Positions 1-9,211 of a DNA stretch of 64,000 nucleotides are shown here, piece after piece. The translations under genes and the position numbers were made by a program. The stretch is from Sphingobacterium nematocida (GTDB taxonomy: Bacteria; Bacteroidota; Bacteroidia; Sphingobacteriales; Sphingobacteriaceae). Location of the stretch: NCBI RefSeq assembly GCF_900168125.1, contig NZ_FUZF01000009.1:62001-126000 (forward strand), written 5' to 3'. Each line of letters opens with the position of its first letter. Positions within the stretch are counted from its first letter, which is position 1. A model generated the notes under the pieces. It was not told where the DNA came from. It saw only the letters and a list, made by a program, of their open reading frames with translations, and made no database searches.

Positions 1-1
1 T

Positions 2-730
2 TTAGATTCATTTGCCAACAATATAAAAGGGGTTCTGGGACTGCATGTGAGCCCAAGACTGCAACTAGGTAAAGTGGGAGTCTGTAGTGGACGGTTTATG
101 GCATCTAGTGACGAATTCTATATCCGGATATCGGGACGGGGCGGACATGCTGCTGAACCTCATCTCGCTGTAGATCCAATCATGATCGCTGTGCAGCTGT
201 TGAGTACGCTGCAACAGATTGTAAGTAGAAAAGCTGACCCAAACATGCCTTCTGTCTTGACATTTGGTCGTTTTGAAGGTAGAGGGGCTGCAAATGTAAT
301 ACCAAGTGAGGTGTATCTAGAGGGAACATTTAGGACGCTGGATGAGAAATGGAGAGCGGAAGCTGTAAAACAGATAGAAGCTGTAATTCATGCCTTACCT
401 ACTGCCTTAGGTGCAACGGTGGATCTCGAAATCAGACGAGGATACCCTACGTTGTTTAATAATCCACAGCTAGCTGGTAGAGCCAAGGAATTGTGGAGAG
501 ATATCTGGGGGAGCGATAGTGTTGAAGATTCGGCCGTGTGGATGGCAGCGGAGGACTTCGCCTATTACTCACATCAATACCCTTCTCTTTTTGTACTGGT
601 AGGGACTGATGCTGGTTCAGCGGATACCCGCTACGGTCTGCATAACGATCGGTTTAATTTGGACGAGCGCGCATTCTTCACTTCTATACCTGCTATAATT
701 AGTTTCACTATTGATTTGTTAAATAGATAG
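2..730 (+). CDS. M20 family amidohydrolase, 3' part only
   Basis: The frame is open from base 2, so the gene begins before the window and only the last 242 residues are visible. Upstream of the GTG at 47 the frame still reads family-like sequence (GLHVSP), so that GTG is internal. The GRGGHAAEPH stretch and the C-terminal AAEDFAYYS are typical of M20D aminoacylase/hippurate-hydrolase proteins; the His and Glu in these motifs belong to the metal site or dimer-lid region. The likely role is hydrolysis of an N-acyl amino acid or similar amide; the substrate cannot be told. The stop lies 2 bp before the next gene, suggesting co-transcription. Confidence 0.88.
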   Translation, partial: LDSFANNIKGVLGLHVSPRLQLGKVGVCSGRFMASSDEFYIRISGRGGHAAEPHLAVDPIMIAVQLLSTLQQIVSRKADPNMPSVLTFGRFEGRGAANVIPSEVYLEGTFRTLDEKWRAEAVKQIEAVIHALPTALGATVDLEIRRGYPTLFNNPQLAGRAKELWRDIWGSDSVEDSAVWMAAEDFAYYSHQYPSLFVLVGTDAGSADTRYGLHNDRFNLDERAFFTSIPAIISFTIDLLNR

Positions 731-732
731 AT

Positions 733-1689
733 ATGGATAGGAAAACTTTTTTACTTTCCCTATCTGCGGTGGGAGTCGGCCTGAGCTTGAATGCTGCACA
801 CATGAAGCCGGGGAAACGCAAGAAACTAACCAAGATTGGAATAATAGGTCTCGATTCGACACATGCAATGGCCTTTACAAAAGCGATCAATGCGGCTAGC
901 CAACAGAATGGTTTTGCGGTTGTCGCGGCGTATCCTTTTGGAAGTAGAACAGTCGAGCTGAGTAAGGAGAGGATACCTAAGTTTACGGAGGAGATGAAAG
1001 GCATAGGGGTAAGTATCGTGCAAAGTATAACTGAATTACTGGAGCGGGTAGATGTGGTCCTTTTGGAAACTAATGATGGTAATCTTCATGTACAACAGGC
1101 TCTTGAAGTGATTCGAACAGGGAAGCCTTTATTTATAGATAAACCTATAGCGAATTCTTATCAAGGGGCACTACGGATTTTTGAGGAAGCGAAGAGGTAT
1201 AATTGTCCTGTTTTTTCAAGTAGTTCGTTGCGTTATATTGATGGTTTAGAAGCACTGGACAAGAGGCAGATAGTAGGCGTAGATGTTTATAGCCCTGCTC
1301 ATAAAGAAGCATCTCACAAGGATTTGTATTGGTATGGAATACATGGTGTGGAAATGTTGGTTGCTTTAATGGGGCCGAACTGTGTGTCGGTGCAGACAAC
1401 AGAAGTGGAAGGGACCTCAATCTATACCGGAGTCTGGGCAGATGGTCGATGTGGGGTGTTGAGGGGGATTCGGGAAGGGAAAGAAGATTTTGGAGGAACT
1501 GTCTATTTGAAAGATGAGATCGTGCGTTTAGGAAATTTTAAAGGGTACCAACCTTTATTGGAGAAAATACTCTCTTTCTTTGAAACGGGAATAAGTCCCG
1601 TCCCACAGGAGGAAACGTTGGCTATCTGTGCTTTTATAGATGCCGCTGAGAAAAGTAAAAATAAGGGTGGCAAAGTGATTCGCTTATAG
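733..1689 (+). CDS. Gfo/Idh/MocA-type oxidoreductase
   Basis: This 318-residue protein opens with a hydrophobic leader (about residues 5-22), then a Rossmann start KIGIIGLDSTHA near residue 34. The LFIDKPIA stretch corresponds to the family's EKP motif, with Asp in place of Glu, and YGIHGVEML supplies the conserved His region of the C-terminal domain. Known family members are NAD(P)-dependent sugar or inositol dehydrogenases, often exported in Bacteroidota. The substrate is unknown. It follows the amidohydrolase by 2 bp and is probably the last gene of that operon, since the next gene is convergent. Confidence 0.82.
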   Translation: MDRKTFLLSLSAVGVGLSLNAAHMKPGKRKKLTKIGIIGLDSTHAMAFTKAINAASQQNGFAVVAAYPFGSRTVELSKERIPKFTEEMKGIGVSIVQSITELLERVDVVLLETNDGNLHVQQALEVIRTGKPLFIDKPIANSYQGALRIFEEAKRYNCPVFSSSSLRYIDGLEALDKRQIVGVDVYSPAHKEASHKDLYWYGIHGVEMLVALMGPNCVSVQTTEVEGTSIYTGVWADGRCGVLRGIREGKEDFGGTVYLKDEIVRLGNFKGYQPLLEKILSFFETGISPVPQEETLAICAFIDAAEKSKNKGGKVIRL

Positions 1690-2054
1690 GCTCAAAAAGA
1701 AATATTGACTATTAGAACTTGAGATGTTCATTTGTTGAAACAAGACGATTTGATTTTTCGGTGAATGTGGAGAATTGAAATAATTAACGTTAAGCATTTT
1801 GAAAAAAAATAGCGATCGATACAATAATATAGAATACGCAGCGTTATTATATCAAAGAGCAGCAAAAAGCAGATAGCTCCTCAAATAGGAGATATCATTA
1901 AGATAAATGCTTGATTATAATATCCGCAAAGAAAAATAGTCGAGAGACTACATTCGAAAAAAGAAACACAGACACGGAAAAAAAGGGTATTCGTAAAAAA
2001 GTTAGAAGGGGTTCGGATTTTTCTGAACCCCTTTGCCTTATTAAAGAAAATCAA
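1690..2054. other. Intergenic region with one LytTR-like half box and a terminator
   Basis: These 365 bp separate convergent genes. Around 1754-1775 the sequence closely resembles the conserved block found upstream of the two NTF2-like genes (6.8 and 9.8 kb), including a box TCGGTGAAT at 1758-1766, but no second box lies 21 bp away. The terminator at 2006-2033 is listed separately. No convincing gene is seen; the short open frame at 1911-2111 runs into the receptor gene on the other strand. Confidence 0.5.
2006..2033 (-). terminator. Intrinsic terminator of the receptor gene
   Basis: AAGGGGTTC (2006-2014) pairs perfectly with GAACCCCTT (2025-2033). Read on the minus strand, the hairpin is followed by a run of six T residues (A-run at 1995-2000), so it ends the receptor transcript. 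Confidence 0.85.
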
Positions 2055-4196
2055 TTATGGTTGTGTCTTTTGATCGTCGTTAAGGATTTTCTTCGTCCTA
2101 CTTGGAGATAGATCGGGGTTATGACGACCAAAATGCCAAGATACCGATGCTCCAAATGACCGGAATGGCAATGCAAAATTATTCTGCTGCAAAAACAGGG
2201 GCGAACTGGAATAGCTACGCAGGTTTTTGATAGGCCTAAAAGGATCTACAACGGATAGGCCTACGGTGAGGGATTCTTTGCGCATTTTCTTCTTAATACC
2301 TAAATTCCAGAAGTTAAATGCCGCATAAGAGCCGTGAAAGGTCCGCTGTGGCGAATCAAAGAAGATACCACTTTCCAAAACATAGCTTTTACCAAGGTTA
2401 AGATCCATCCCGCCAAATAGTTTGTAATTGAGAAAGGTTTTATGGGCTTGTTCGGTCTGATCGGCAAATATAGAATAGGGGGATATCCGATAGGTAAATA
2501 GGTCTACATTGGCCCGGATTGACAACCGTTTAAAAAACGTATGCGAACTATACAAATTGAACCCGACCTGGCTGGCACGACCTACATTTTCAAAAGATTG
2601 TAAGGTGATGGGTCCTCCATTTTCCATGTTATGCTGCAGTACGGGCTCGATGATATCATTGAGCCTTTTGTAATATAAACTGGTGTTGACTACAGTATTG
2701 TACACATTAGCGCTAAAGCTACCCTCTAAATCAATGTGATGACTGGTTTCGGCACGCAGTGCCGGATTGCCCTGTTGCTGGTTTATCTTATCAGCCGTAT
2801 TTCGAAAGGGATTAAGAAAATAGAGGCTGGGGCGTTGTATACGCTGTCCGTACTTCAGCTTGTAAGTGTGGCCCCGCTCATTGGAAAGTGCCAAAGCGAG
2901 ATAAGGAAATAGATGTTGGTACGACGTGGATCGGAGAACTGTTCGTTCGTATCTAATGCCTGGGCTTGCCTGTAGCCTTGTGCTAAGGCGAAAATTGGCA
3001 GTGGCGTATGCCGCTTGTACAGTTTGACGGTAATTAAAGGTAAAGCTGCGGTCTTTGCTATCGGTATAGTGCCCATCGCTGAATAGGCTGTCAATATCGA
3101 CCGTAGAGTGTAGGTATCTATCGACTATTTTGCCCCCGATGTTTAGGGTCGTTTGCTTGAGTTTGGTCTGGTAGTCAACCTGCAGGGTAAACTCTTGGTT
3201 ATCGCCCAGATTGTATCCCAGCTCGGCTGTATGTAGCATCATATCATATGTGGAATTGTAATTGGTTTCGCTTTGACCCCTCAGGTACTGAAAAGCGATG
3301 TCAAGCTCCCCTAAATTGGATGGCAGACGCTTCAGATAATCTAAACCTATGTCGAAATTGCGAGTAGACTGCTTATTGGTCGTGTAGGCTAGATAAGGGA
3401 TAGCTGAGTTATATTCGTTAACAATACGATTGTCCGTATGGATATCGAGTTGGTTTAGATTGATCGTCGAAAGCAAAGACGCAGTCGAATCAATCTCATA
3501 GTTGATACTGGTATTGGATTGGATACCCCGTCGCCGGTTTTTGCTTTGATTTACCTGAGAATAAATGAACTGTTTATCTTGTCCCCATAGCTGGGAGCTG
3601 ATAACAGTGTTGATAGGCCAGCTCCAGGTTGTACCAGCTCCGGAAGAGAGATTCCACCTACCGGTACGTGCGGTTAGGTTGACGTTTGATTGGCTCTGCC
3701 TACTACTTACGGTTGTGGATAGGGAACCTGTGAAGCCACTGATCTTTGGCTGTTTTGTGATAATATTGATAATACCACCACTACCTTCGGCATCGTACTT
3801 GGCAGAGGGAGAAGTCATGATCTCTATGGTCTTTATCTGATCGGAGGATAGCATACGTAGGGCAACATCAATACTATTGTTGGCAGCACTCCATGGTTTT
3901 CCATTGATCAAGATCTTTACATTGCGGTCGCCACGCAGCGACACCTGACCATCATCATGTAGAGCAACCCTAGGCAATCTCCTAAAAATATCCTCGGCCG
4001 TGTTTCCACGTAGATTTTTGTCGCGATCTACATGGTATAGGAGCTTATCTGATGTGTTTTCTATAGACGAAATTGGCTTATGTACGGTTACGGTGTCGAT
4101 CTTTCGCAGCTCTTGCTGCGCATATATATCGACCAGCGAAATGGGGATGCAGATAACAGCAAAGAGGGAGTTTAATAACAGAGGGGATATTTTCAT
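2055..4196 (-). CDS. TonB-linked outer-membrane beta-barrel receptor (OMP_b-brl_3 type)
   Basis: The ATG at 4196 is chosen because it opens a clean signal peptide (MKISPLLL...IYAQ). The in-frame TTG at 4214 would add six residues and lies on the likely -7 box. After the signal comes a plug domain (about residues 45-150; GNTAEDIFRRLP, SLRGDRNVKILINGKP, GSGGIINIITK) and a long barrel rich in alternating aromatics. No carboxypeptidase-like N-terminal domain is present. The last barrel strand (FGASVSWHFG) is followed by about 20 polar residues, so the protein does not end on the usual terminal aromatic. The cargo is unknown. It is divergent from the LytS/LytTR pair, with a paired-box site between them, suggesting control by that system. 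Confidence 0.85.
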   Translation of the reverse strand: MKISPLLLNSLFAVICIPISLVDIYAQQELRKIDTVTVHKPISSIENTSDKLLYHVDRDKNLRGNTAEDIFRRLPRVALHDDGQVSLRGDRNVKILINGKPWSAANNSIDVALRMLSSDQIKTIEIMTSPSAKYDAEGSGGIINIITKQPKISGFTGSLSTTVSSRQSQSNVNLTARTGRWNLSSGAGTTWSWPINTVISSQLWGQDKQFIYSQVNQSKNRRRGIQSNTSINYEIDSTASLLSTINLNQLDIHTDNRIVNEYNSAIPYLAYTTNKQSTRNFDIGLDYLKRLPSNLGELDIAFQYLRGQSETNYNSTYDMMLHTAELGYNLGDNQEFTLQVDYQTKLKQTTLNIGGKIVDRYLHSTVDIDSLFSDGHYTDSKDRSFTFNYRQTVQAAYATANFRLSTRLQASPGIRYERTVLRSTSYQHLFPYLALALSNERGHTYKLKYGQRIQRPSLYFLNPFRNTADKINQQQGNPALRAETSHHIDLEGSFSANVYNTVVNTSLYYKRLNDIIEPVLQHNMENGGPITLQSFENVGRASQVGFNLYSSHTFFKRLSIRANVDLFTYRISPYSIFADQTEQAHKTFLNYKLFGGMDLNLGKSYVLESGIFFDSPQRTFHGSYAAFNFWNLGIKKKMRKESLTVGLSVVDPFRPIKNLRSYSSSPLFLQQNNFALPFRSFGASVSWHFGRHNPDLSPSRTKKILNDDQKTQP

Positions 4197-4211
4197 GATT
4201 TGTTTTTCTAT

Positions 4212-4219
4212 CAATTATA
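4212..4219 (-). promoter_or_regulatory. Candidate -7 box of the receptor gene
   Basis: On the minus strand this reads TATAATTG, one mismatch from TAnnTTTG. The distal box of the paired-box site begins 54 bp upstream, the same distance as from the proximal box to the -7 element at the two NTF2-like genes. Confidence 0.45.
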
Positions 4220-4249
4220 GCGACTAATGGCTATCCGCTGTTGGAGAAT

Positions 4250-4279
4250 TACGCGAATGCCAAGGAATATTACGTGAAT
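4250..4279. promoter_or_regulatory. Candidate LytTR operator: two direct repeats 21 bp apart
   Basis: TACGCGAAT (4250-4258) and TACGTGAAT (4271-4279) differ by one base and are offset by exactly 21 bp, two helical turns. LytTR-type regulators are known to bind pairs of 9-bp direct repeats with this spacing. The site lies between the divergent receptor gene and the LytS/LytTR genes, so it could serve either or both. That these boxes bind the neighbouring regulator is inference. Confidence 0.6.
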
Positions 4280-4349
4280 CGGAAATTGTAGGCTGGAGGG
4301 TACCGTCTTTTTCCATTATCTTGCATCTGATTTACAAGTCATCCTATTT

Positions 4350-5357
4350 ATGCATCAAAAAGTATATAAAGCTATATGGATTATCTGGTTGCTATCTACC
4401 GCATATCTGCTGGTCGGGGCAATTACCTTCGGCCGGGCATCTGCCGTAGGCGTGGTTCTGATTGCACAGTCGCAACTCGTTTTATTGGTTAATATTCTGA
4501 TCAGTACCCGGTATATCTTTCCGAAATTCTGGAAGAGGGGTAAATGGCTGTGGTTGCTGGCAAGCATTGTCATATTGAACTTGGCCTGCGTGATGCTACG
4601 CTATGCGATAGAGGAGATCCTGCTGGTGCAGTGGCTTGATTTTCCAAAGACGGAAAACCTCAATCTGTTATTTTACACCTACGAAAACTTTTACTACACG
4701 CTACCAGGTTTCTTTATTGCACTCATTATATTTCTGACGGTACGAAGTTTTGAAATTGAAACGCGCAACACAGAGCTTCAGTCTAAGATACAGGAAGCGG
4801 AGCTCCATATGCTCAGATCACAGGTCAACCCTCACTTCCTCTATAATATCCTTAACTACATCTATGCGGAAGCGCTACCTATATCGGATAAAATAGCTCA
4901 TACGGTCTTAAAGTTGGCCGCTACCATGCGCTATACCCTAGCGCAGACCGAGAACAGGCTTATGCTTCTTCAAGATGAAGTCCAGTTCTTGCAAGAGTAT
5001 ATCGACCTGCAGGCCGTGCAGAGCGAAAATGGCTTTTACTGTGTTTTTAAAAAAGAAGGGGGATTGGATACCATCTACTTTCCGACATGTATGCTTTTAC
5101 CTTTCGTGGAGAACGCCTTCAAACATGGTGTAGCCAATGATGCTTCTACACCTATAACCATCGATCTCAGGGTAAGCCCAAAGGCCCTGCGCATGAAGGT
5201 GGAAAATAAAATCAACAGCGTGCTAAAAGACGATAGCAGTGGTATAGGGCTCCATAATGTGAGACGTAGATTAGCGATACTTTTCCCAGATAGACATACG
5301 TTGCAGGTAAAGGAAGAGGGGGATTGGTATTATACGGAATTAGAAATTTCTTTTTAA
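4350..5357 (+). CDS. LytS/YehU-type sensor histidine kinase
   Basis: This 335-residue protein has four predicted membrane helices in residues 8-130, a short linker helix, and a cytoplasmic His_kinase domain with QVNPHFLYNILN, where His162 is the expected phosphorylation site. An N-box (PFVENAFKHG, Asn255) and a final glycine loop (SSGIGLHNVRRRL) form the ATP-binding part. There is no large periplasmic sensor, so the signal is probably sensed in or near the membrane. It lies 1 bp before its response regulator gene. The family phosphorylates LytTR regulators; the stimulus is unknown. Confidence 0.92.
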   Translation: MHQKVYKAIWIIWLLSTAYLLVGAITFGRASAVGVVLIAQSQLVLLVNILISTRYIFPKFWKRGKWLWLLASIVILNLACVMLRYAIEEILLVQWLDFPKTENLNLLFYTYENFYYTLPGFFIALIIFLTVRSFEIETRNTELQSKIQEAELHMLRSQVNPHFLYNILNYIYAEALPISDKIAHTVLKLAATMRYTLAQTENRLMLLQDEVQFLQEYIDLQAVQSENGFYCVFKKEGGLDTIYFPTCMLLPFVENAFKHGVANDASTPITIDLRVSPKALRMKVENKINSVLKDDSSGIGLHNVRRRLAILFPDRHTLQVKEEGDWYYTELEISF

Positions 5358-5358
5358 T

Positions 5359-6078
5359 ATGGATAAGGTTCGTAAAATATCCTGTGTTATACTGGATGAC
5401 CAACTATTCGCAACAAAAATATTGAGTGCCTATATCGAAAAGATGCCTCAGCTCGAGCTTCTATTATCGACCACCGATGTGGGTCTTGCACTCTCGACCG
5501 TAGAAAACAATGAAGTAGACCTTGTCTTTCTGGATATACAGATGCCAAAAATGAATGGTTTGGATTTTCTCAAACATTGTAAAAATAGGGCACGATTTAT
5601 CTTTACAACAGCATATTCAGATTATGCGATCGATGGATATGAAAACGATGTGGTTGATTTCTTATTGAAACCTATTGCATTTGAACGGTTTCAAAGAGCC
5701 ATAGATAAATATAAAGCATTGGTAAAGTCTCCACATGTTGCAACGGGACAGACAAGTAGTACAATCGTGGTTAAGGGGGATGCCAAGCAAAAGTATCATC
5801 AGCTGGACGTTGCTGATATCGCGTTTGTAAAAGGGTTAAATAATTATATCGCCATCCATAGGGTATCGGAGGCACCCATCATCACATACAGGAACCTGAA
5901 GGATATGGTTAATGAATTGCCTGAAAATGATTTCTGTCAGGTGCACCGTTCGTATATCGTGTCACTGGCACATATACGGTCCATAGAAAAGGACAGTATA
6001 CAGATAGGCGAGGAGACGATTCCCATCAGCGCATCATACAAAACACATTTCTTTGTCAAATGGCAGTCCAGGCGCTAA
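5359..6078 (+). CDS. LytTR family response regulator
   Basis: The protein has 239 residues: a receiver domain (1-120) with phosphoacceptor Asp59 in FLDIQMPKMNG and the conserved Lys in LLKPI, then a LytTR DNA-binding domain (about 135-239; KYHQLDVADIAFVKGLNNY, QVHRSYIVSL). It is the natural partner of the kinase directly upstream. Three pairs of 21-bp-spaced boxes nearby (4250, 6803, 9833) have the arrangement such regulators bind, so likely targets are the divergent receptor, the two NTF2-like genes and possibly its own operon. That target list is inferred from the sequence. Confidence 0.93.
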   Translation: MDKVRKISCVILDDQLFATKILSAYIEKMPQLELLLSTTDVGLALSTVENNEVDLVFLDIQMPKMNGLDFLKHCKNRARFIFTTAYSDYAIDGYENDVVDFLLKPIAFERFQRAIDKYKALVKSPHVATGQTSSTIVVKGDAKQKYHQLDVADIAFVKGLNNYIAIHRVSEAPIITYRNLKDMVNELPENDFCQVHRSYIVSLAHIRSIEKDSIQIGEETIPISASYKTHFFVKWQSRR

Positions 6079-6111
6079 GACAGTGCTCTTTATGTTTTTT
6101 AGAAATAAAAA

Positions 6112-6129
6112 GCCCCGATCGCTCGGGGC
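6112..6129 (-). terminator. Terminator of the first NTF2-like gene
   Basis: GCCCCGA (6112-6118) and TCGGGGC (6123-6129) enclose a TCGC loop. On the minus strand the stem is followed by a T-run (A-run at 6107-6111), so it ends the minus-strand gene. It may also serve the convergent response regulator gene. Confidence 0.85.
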
Positions 6130-6165
6130 CTAAACATATAATTTACAGTAAAAAATCATTAAACA

Positions 6166-6591
6166 CTAAGGGTACGTGGTTACTACTTTGTTTACTTTCC
6201 AGCCATCTGAGGTCTGGAGGAGGGTAATATAGTCTACGCGGGTGAATTTCTCAAATTTCATCGTCGCCTTGGCCATACAGGTAGGCCCTGTCTGATCCAG
6301 TATTTCGTAGCTAGTCTTACAGTTGTACTTTAATCCCTGATTGCCTTTTAAAAACTTTAAATAGGTCGCCCGGTTGTGTACTTGTTCGTTGGAGGCGATG
6401 CGGTATTCAAAGTCTGAAGTAAATAGGTATTTGTTGAATTCGGTGTTACCCAATGTAATAGCTTCGACATAGGTAAGGGCAATTTTCATGGCATTCATGT
6501 CTTTCAATGGGTTAAGGGCCTCTTTGGCCGAAGCATTAAAAGAAAATGCGAGGGTGAATAATGTTGCGATAGTTGCGATAATCCTTTTCAT
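6166..6591 (-). CDS. Secreted NTF2/lumazine-binding-like protein, copy 1
   Basis: This 141-residue protein has a clear signal peptide (MKRIIATIATLFTLAFSFNA). The mature part has the length and pattern of the SnoaL/NTF2-like group often named 'putative lumazine-binding': an N-terminal helix, then strands ending in DYITLLQTSDGWKVNKV. It is a close paralogue of the protein at 9290-9715, with the same length and roughly two thirds identity by eye. Both have matching promoters with a 58-bp near-identical upstream block. No catalytic residues are evident; function unknown. The LytTR system next door is the likely regulator. Confidence 0.75.
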   Translation of the reverse strand: MKRIIATIATLFTLAFSFNASAKEALNPLKDMNAMKIALTYVEAITLGNTEFNKYLFTSDFEYRIASNEQVHNRATYLKFLKGNQGLKYNCKTSYEILDQTGPTCMAKATMKFEKFTRVDYITLLQTSDGWKVNKVVTTYP

Positions 6592-6743
6592 GGTTGTTTT
6601 TTTTAGTAGTTTTTTTATCTATATGACGCTCATTCTATTCCTGAGGTTGCGCCTGCTAGTTGTTTTTATTTGCGTTCTATTGCATCGACTACTCATCCAT
6701 CAACTCTACCCCCTGATGCTTGCTATTGTAGCAATTGTTGGTT

Positions 6744-6751
6744 CAAAAGTA
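6744..6751 (-). promoter_or_regulatory. -7 promoter box of NTF2-like gene copy 1
   Basis: The minus strand reads TACTTTTG, a perfect TAnnTTTG. No TTG stands at the -33 spacing, which suits an activator-dependent promoter. The proximal paired box begins 54 bp upstream, exactly as in copy 2. Confidence 0.6.
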
Positions 6752-6778
6752 GGCTAGAATATACAGGTACGAAATAAG

Positions 6779-6836
6779 CTTTCGACCAAAGGGTTTTATT
6801 TTTCGGTGAAATTGGAGATTGGCTAGGTGAAAAAAG
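6779..6836. promoter_or_regulatory. Conserved 58-bp upstream block with paired LytTR-like boxes, copy 1
   Basis: This block matches 9809-9866 with one mismatch. It contains TCGGTGAAA (6803-6811) and TAGGTGAAA (6824-6832), offset by 21 bp, plus TTCGACCAAA (6781-6790). The boxes fit the same consensus, TMSGYGAAW, as the pair before the receptor gene. It lies between the NTF2-like gene and the divergent S41 protease gene, so it could act on both. Confidence 0.65.
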
Positions 6837-6999
6837 TACGGGGTGTCCCGAAGCAAGTTCGGCACTCGAGTGATGAGGATAAAGGTGGTGATAATAGAGA
6901 TATAGGATGTTAAATACTCTTAAGAATGCTATAGGAATTTGTTGAATGCAACATTAATTACGAATTTCAATAAAATTTATAAACCGACTCGATTTACAT

Positions 7000-9192
7000 A
7001 TGTGTAAAGCAAATATTTTTAAGGTTCTGGCGTATTCACTACTGCAGCTTTTACTTCTAGGTGTCCCTACCTTTGCGCAGAATAGAGACAAAGAATTGGA
7101 TCGCCTCGTTGCCTTTGCTCGATTGGCGGGGGATATCCAATACTTCTCGCCAACAGATATGGTGGATAGCATGATCTTGCATTCTGGATGGGAAAACATT
7201 ATATGGAACGGTGTGCGTATGTCAAGGATCACCACAAACGAGAAGGATTTTGTCGATTCGTTAGTACAGTATTTTAGGCCCATTGACCCGTCTCTACAAC
7301 TGACTTATGCCGGTAATAAGAGGATTGGGGCTCCGCCGCGGGAAGAGAAAGAGCTGACTGTGGCTAGGCAACATATCGGATTACAACTTTACTCTGGAAG
7401 TACGGGCTCCTTTAAGAGTATTCGAACAAACCGTCGTTCTTTGATTTCGGATAGTGATTTGAATTATTTTGACTTTGTTCGTATTAAAGTGCCTCAAGCA
7501 GAGGCAGGAAAACCCTTTGAAATAAAGCTCACTTACAGATCCGAGCAGGATAGACTGATCAAAAAATACTTGGCGAATAAATTTGTTAGCGATATTTCGT
7601 TAAAAGCTAGTGATTCGACCTACATATATCGAGATACCATTGCTAAAGATTCGGGTTTTCTTGTGGTAAAAATTGGTTTTCCAGGTCATATAGACCCATT
7701 TAGCCTTTCCCACGATGGATCTATCAATATAGATGGAAAGAAATATCCAATCAAGGATCTTACGGTAGCGGAAGTTCCAAATTCCATCAAAGCTCTGGAA
7801 TGGCGAATTATTGAAAATGACGAGAAGTTATTTGAAGAGGCAAATGTAATTGGTGATACACTACGACTACAACTCACCGATCGCATCTCTGCTGAATTTC
7901 CACTGGCCGTGTACGCTACTAAAGAACATACATATCCATTGACGACTGTGTCGACCAAAGCCTATCCCTACAACAAGGGCCTCCCGCCGAGGGTATATTT
8001 TAATGCAGACGCTCAGAAAGACTTAAATCTAAGGCTAGCCAATATTATTTTGATCTGGAACGTATTTAGGATATCATTTGTCTACAATCCATTTGATGAA
8101 GAGTCGGAGACAGCGTTCTTGCGGCGTACGCTGAATGAAGTGCTGAATGGAAAGGATGTCGATGACTATGACCTTACCTTGCGAAAAATGTTGCACGCGT
8201 ACAAGGATGCGCATATTTTCTACCATAATCAATTGCAGGATGGTAAGTATGAATTCTCCGCACCGATCACACTGATCTATCTCAAGGATGGGTTCTATAT
8301 AAAGAGGCTTCATGACGACTCCTTAAAGAGCAAACTGAAGGTTGGGGACAAACTGACCGCTATTGATGGAGAACCAGTCGAGGAGAGGTGGAAGAAGCAA
8401 CAGTATTTCGGAACGGGATCGGAAGCAAATATAATTAACAGGGCTGGCGTCTTTGGATTGTTATATGGAGCGTCGGACTCGAATGTGGAACTTAGCTTCC
8501 GCGACGTCGATACAAAGGCAGACAAGAAAATAACAACAGTTCGCAGTTTTAAGCACCCCAAAAAACACATGTACACTTCTTTTTTAGAACGTAGCGACAA
8601 TAGAATGTTGAATGATAGTACCTACTATTTCAACCTGTCGGATAGTAACCTAACGGATACTTTACTCAAATTTATTGACGACCCTACGAAGCATATCATC
8701 TTTGAGATAAGAGGTTATCTAACTTTAGATAGCGAACAAAAAGAATTGCTGAGCAAGTTAATTACGGATACCGTGGTACAGCACAATATGTTGGGATATC
8801 ATATCTTATCGCCCTCCAACAAAAAGTTTGTATCTCGTCCGCAATCTGTAGTTCCAGATAACAAGAACCCCAAAGCAAAGTTCTATTTCCTTATGGCTGA
8901 ATCTACACAAAGTGCTCCTGAAACCTTCTTGGACGTGATCAAATACTGGAAAATTGGAACATTGATTGGAAAGCATACAGCAGGGGCGAATGGTAATATT
9001 AACTATCAATATCTCCCAGGAGGAATTATGGTTACTTTTTCGGGAATAAAAGTCGTAAACTCGGATGGTACTAAACATCATCTCGACGGTATTACACCCG
9101 ATTATGAGGTAGATTATACCCTAGACGATGTGATTCAAAAAAGAGATCCATTTATAGAAAAAGCTTTAGAAATTATCTCAAAATCGAACTAG
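7000..9192 (+). CDS. Secreted S41 family peptidase, tricorn-like
   Basis: This 730-residue protein has a signal peptide ending near TFAQ (residues 1-26), a long N-terminal region of about 350 residues of unclear fold, a helical KDAHIFY motif (His405), a PDZ-like stretch (about 445-460, GDKLTAIDGEPVEE) and a C-terminal S41 core. The nucleophile is probably Ser638 in TQSAPETF. The GKHTAGANGN stretch replaces the GKG Lys of CtpA-type enzymes, so a Ser-His arrangement like tricorn/S41B is more likely than Ser-Lys. It probably acts in the periplasm or at the surface; the substrate is unknown. It sits between the two NTF2-like paralogues. Confidence 0.82.
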   Translation: MCKANIFKVLAYSLLQLLLLGVPTFAQNRDKELDRLVAFARLAGDIQYFSPTDMVDSMILHSGWENIIWNGVRMSRITTNEKDFVDSLVQYFRPIDPSLQLTYAGNKRIGAPPREEKELTVARQHIGLQLYSGSTGSFKSIRTNRRSLISDSDLNYFDFVRIKVPQAEAGKPFEIKLTYRSEQDRLIKKYLANKFVSDISLKASDSTYIYRDTIAKDSGFLVVKIGFPGHIDPFSLSHDGSINIDGKKYPIKDLTVAEVPNSIKALEWRIIENDEKLFEEANVIGDTLRLQLTDRISAEFPLAVYATKEHTYPLTTVSTKAYPYNKGLPPRVYFNADAQKDLNLRLANIILIWNVFRISFVYNPFDEESETAFLRRTLNEVLNGKDVDDYDLTLRKMLHAYKDAHIFYHNQLQDGKYEFSAPITLIYLKDGFYIKRLHDDSLKSKLKVGDKLTAIDGEPVEERWKKQQYFGTGSEANIINRAGVFGLLYGASDSNVELSFRDVDTKADKKITTVRSFKHPKKHMYTSFLERSDNRMLNDSTYYFNLSDSNLTDTLLKFIDDPTKHIIFEIRGYLTLDSEQKELLSKLITDTVVQHNMLGYHILSPSNKKFVSRPQSVVPDNKNPKAKFYFLMAESTQSAPETFLDVIKYWKIGTLIGKHTAGANGNINYQYLPGGIMVTFSGIKVVNSDGTKHHLDGITPDYEVDYTLDDVIQKRDPFIEKALEIISKSN

Positions 9193-9211
9193 AACTCTTG
9201 ATACATAAAAA

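Noticed and set aside
1911..2111. A 66-residue plus-strand frame
   Set aside because: It crosses the terminator hairpin and overlaps the receptor gene; no plausible ribosome site or protein features.
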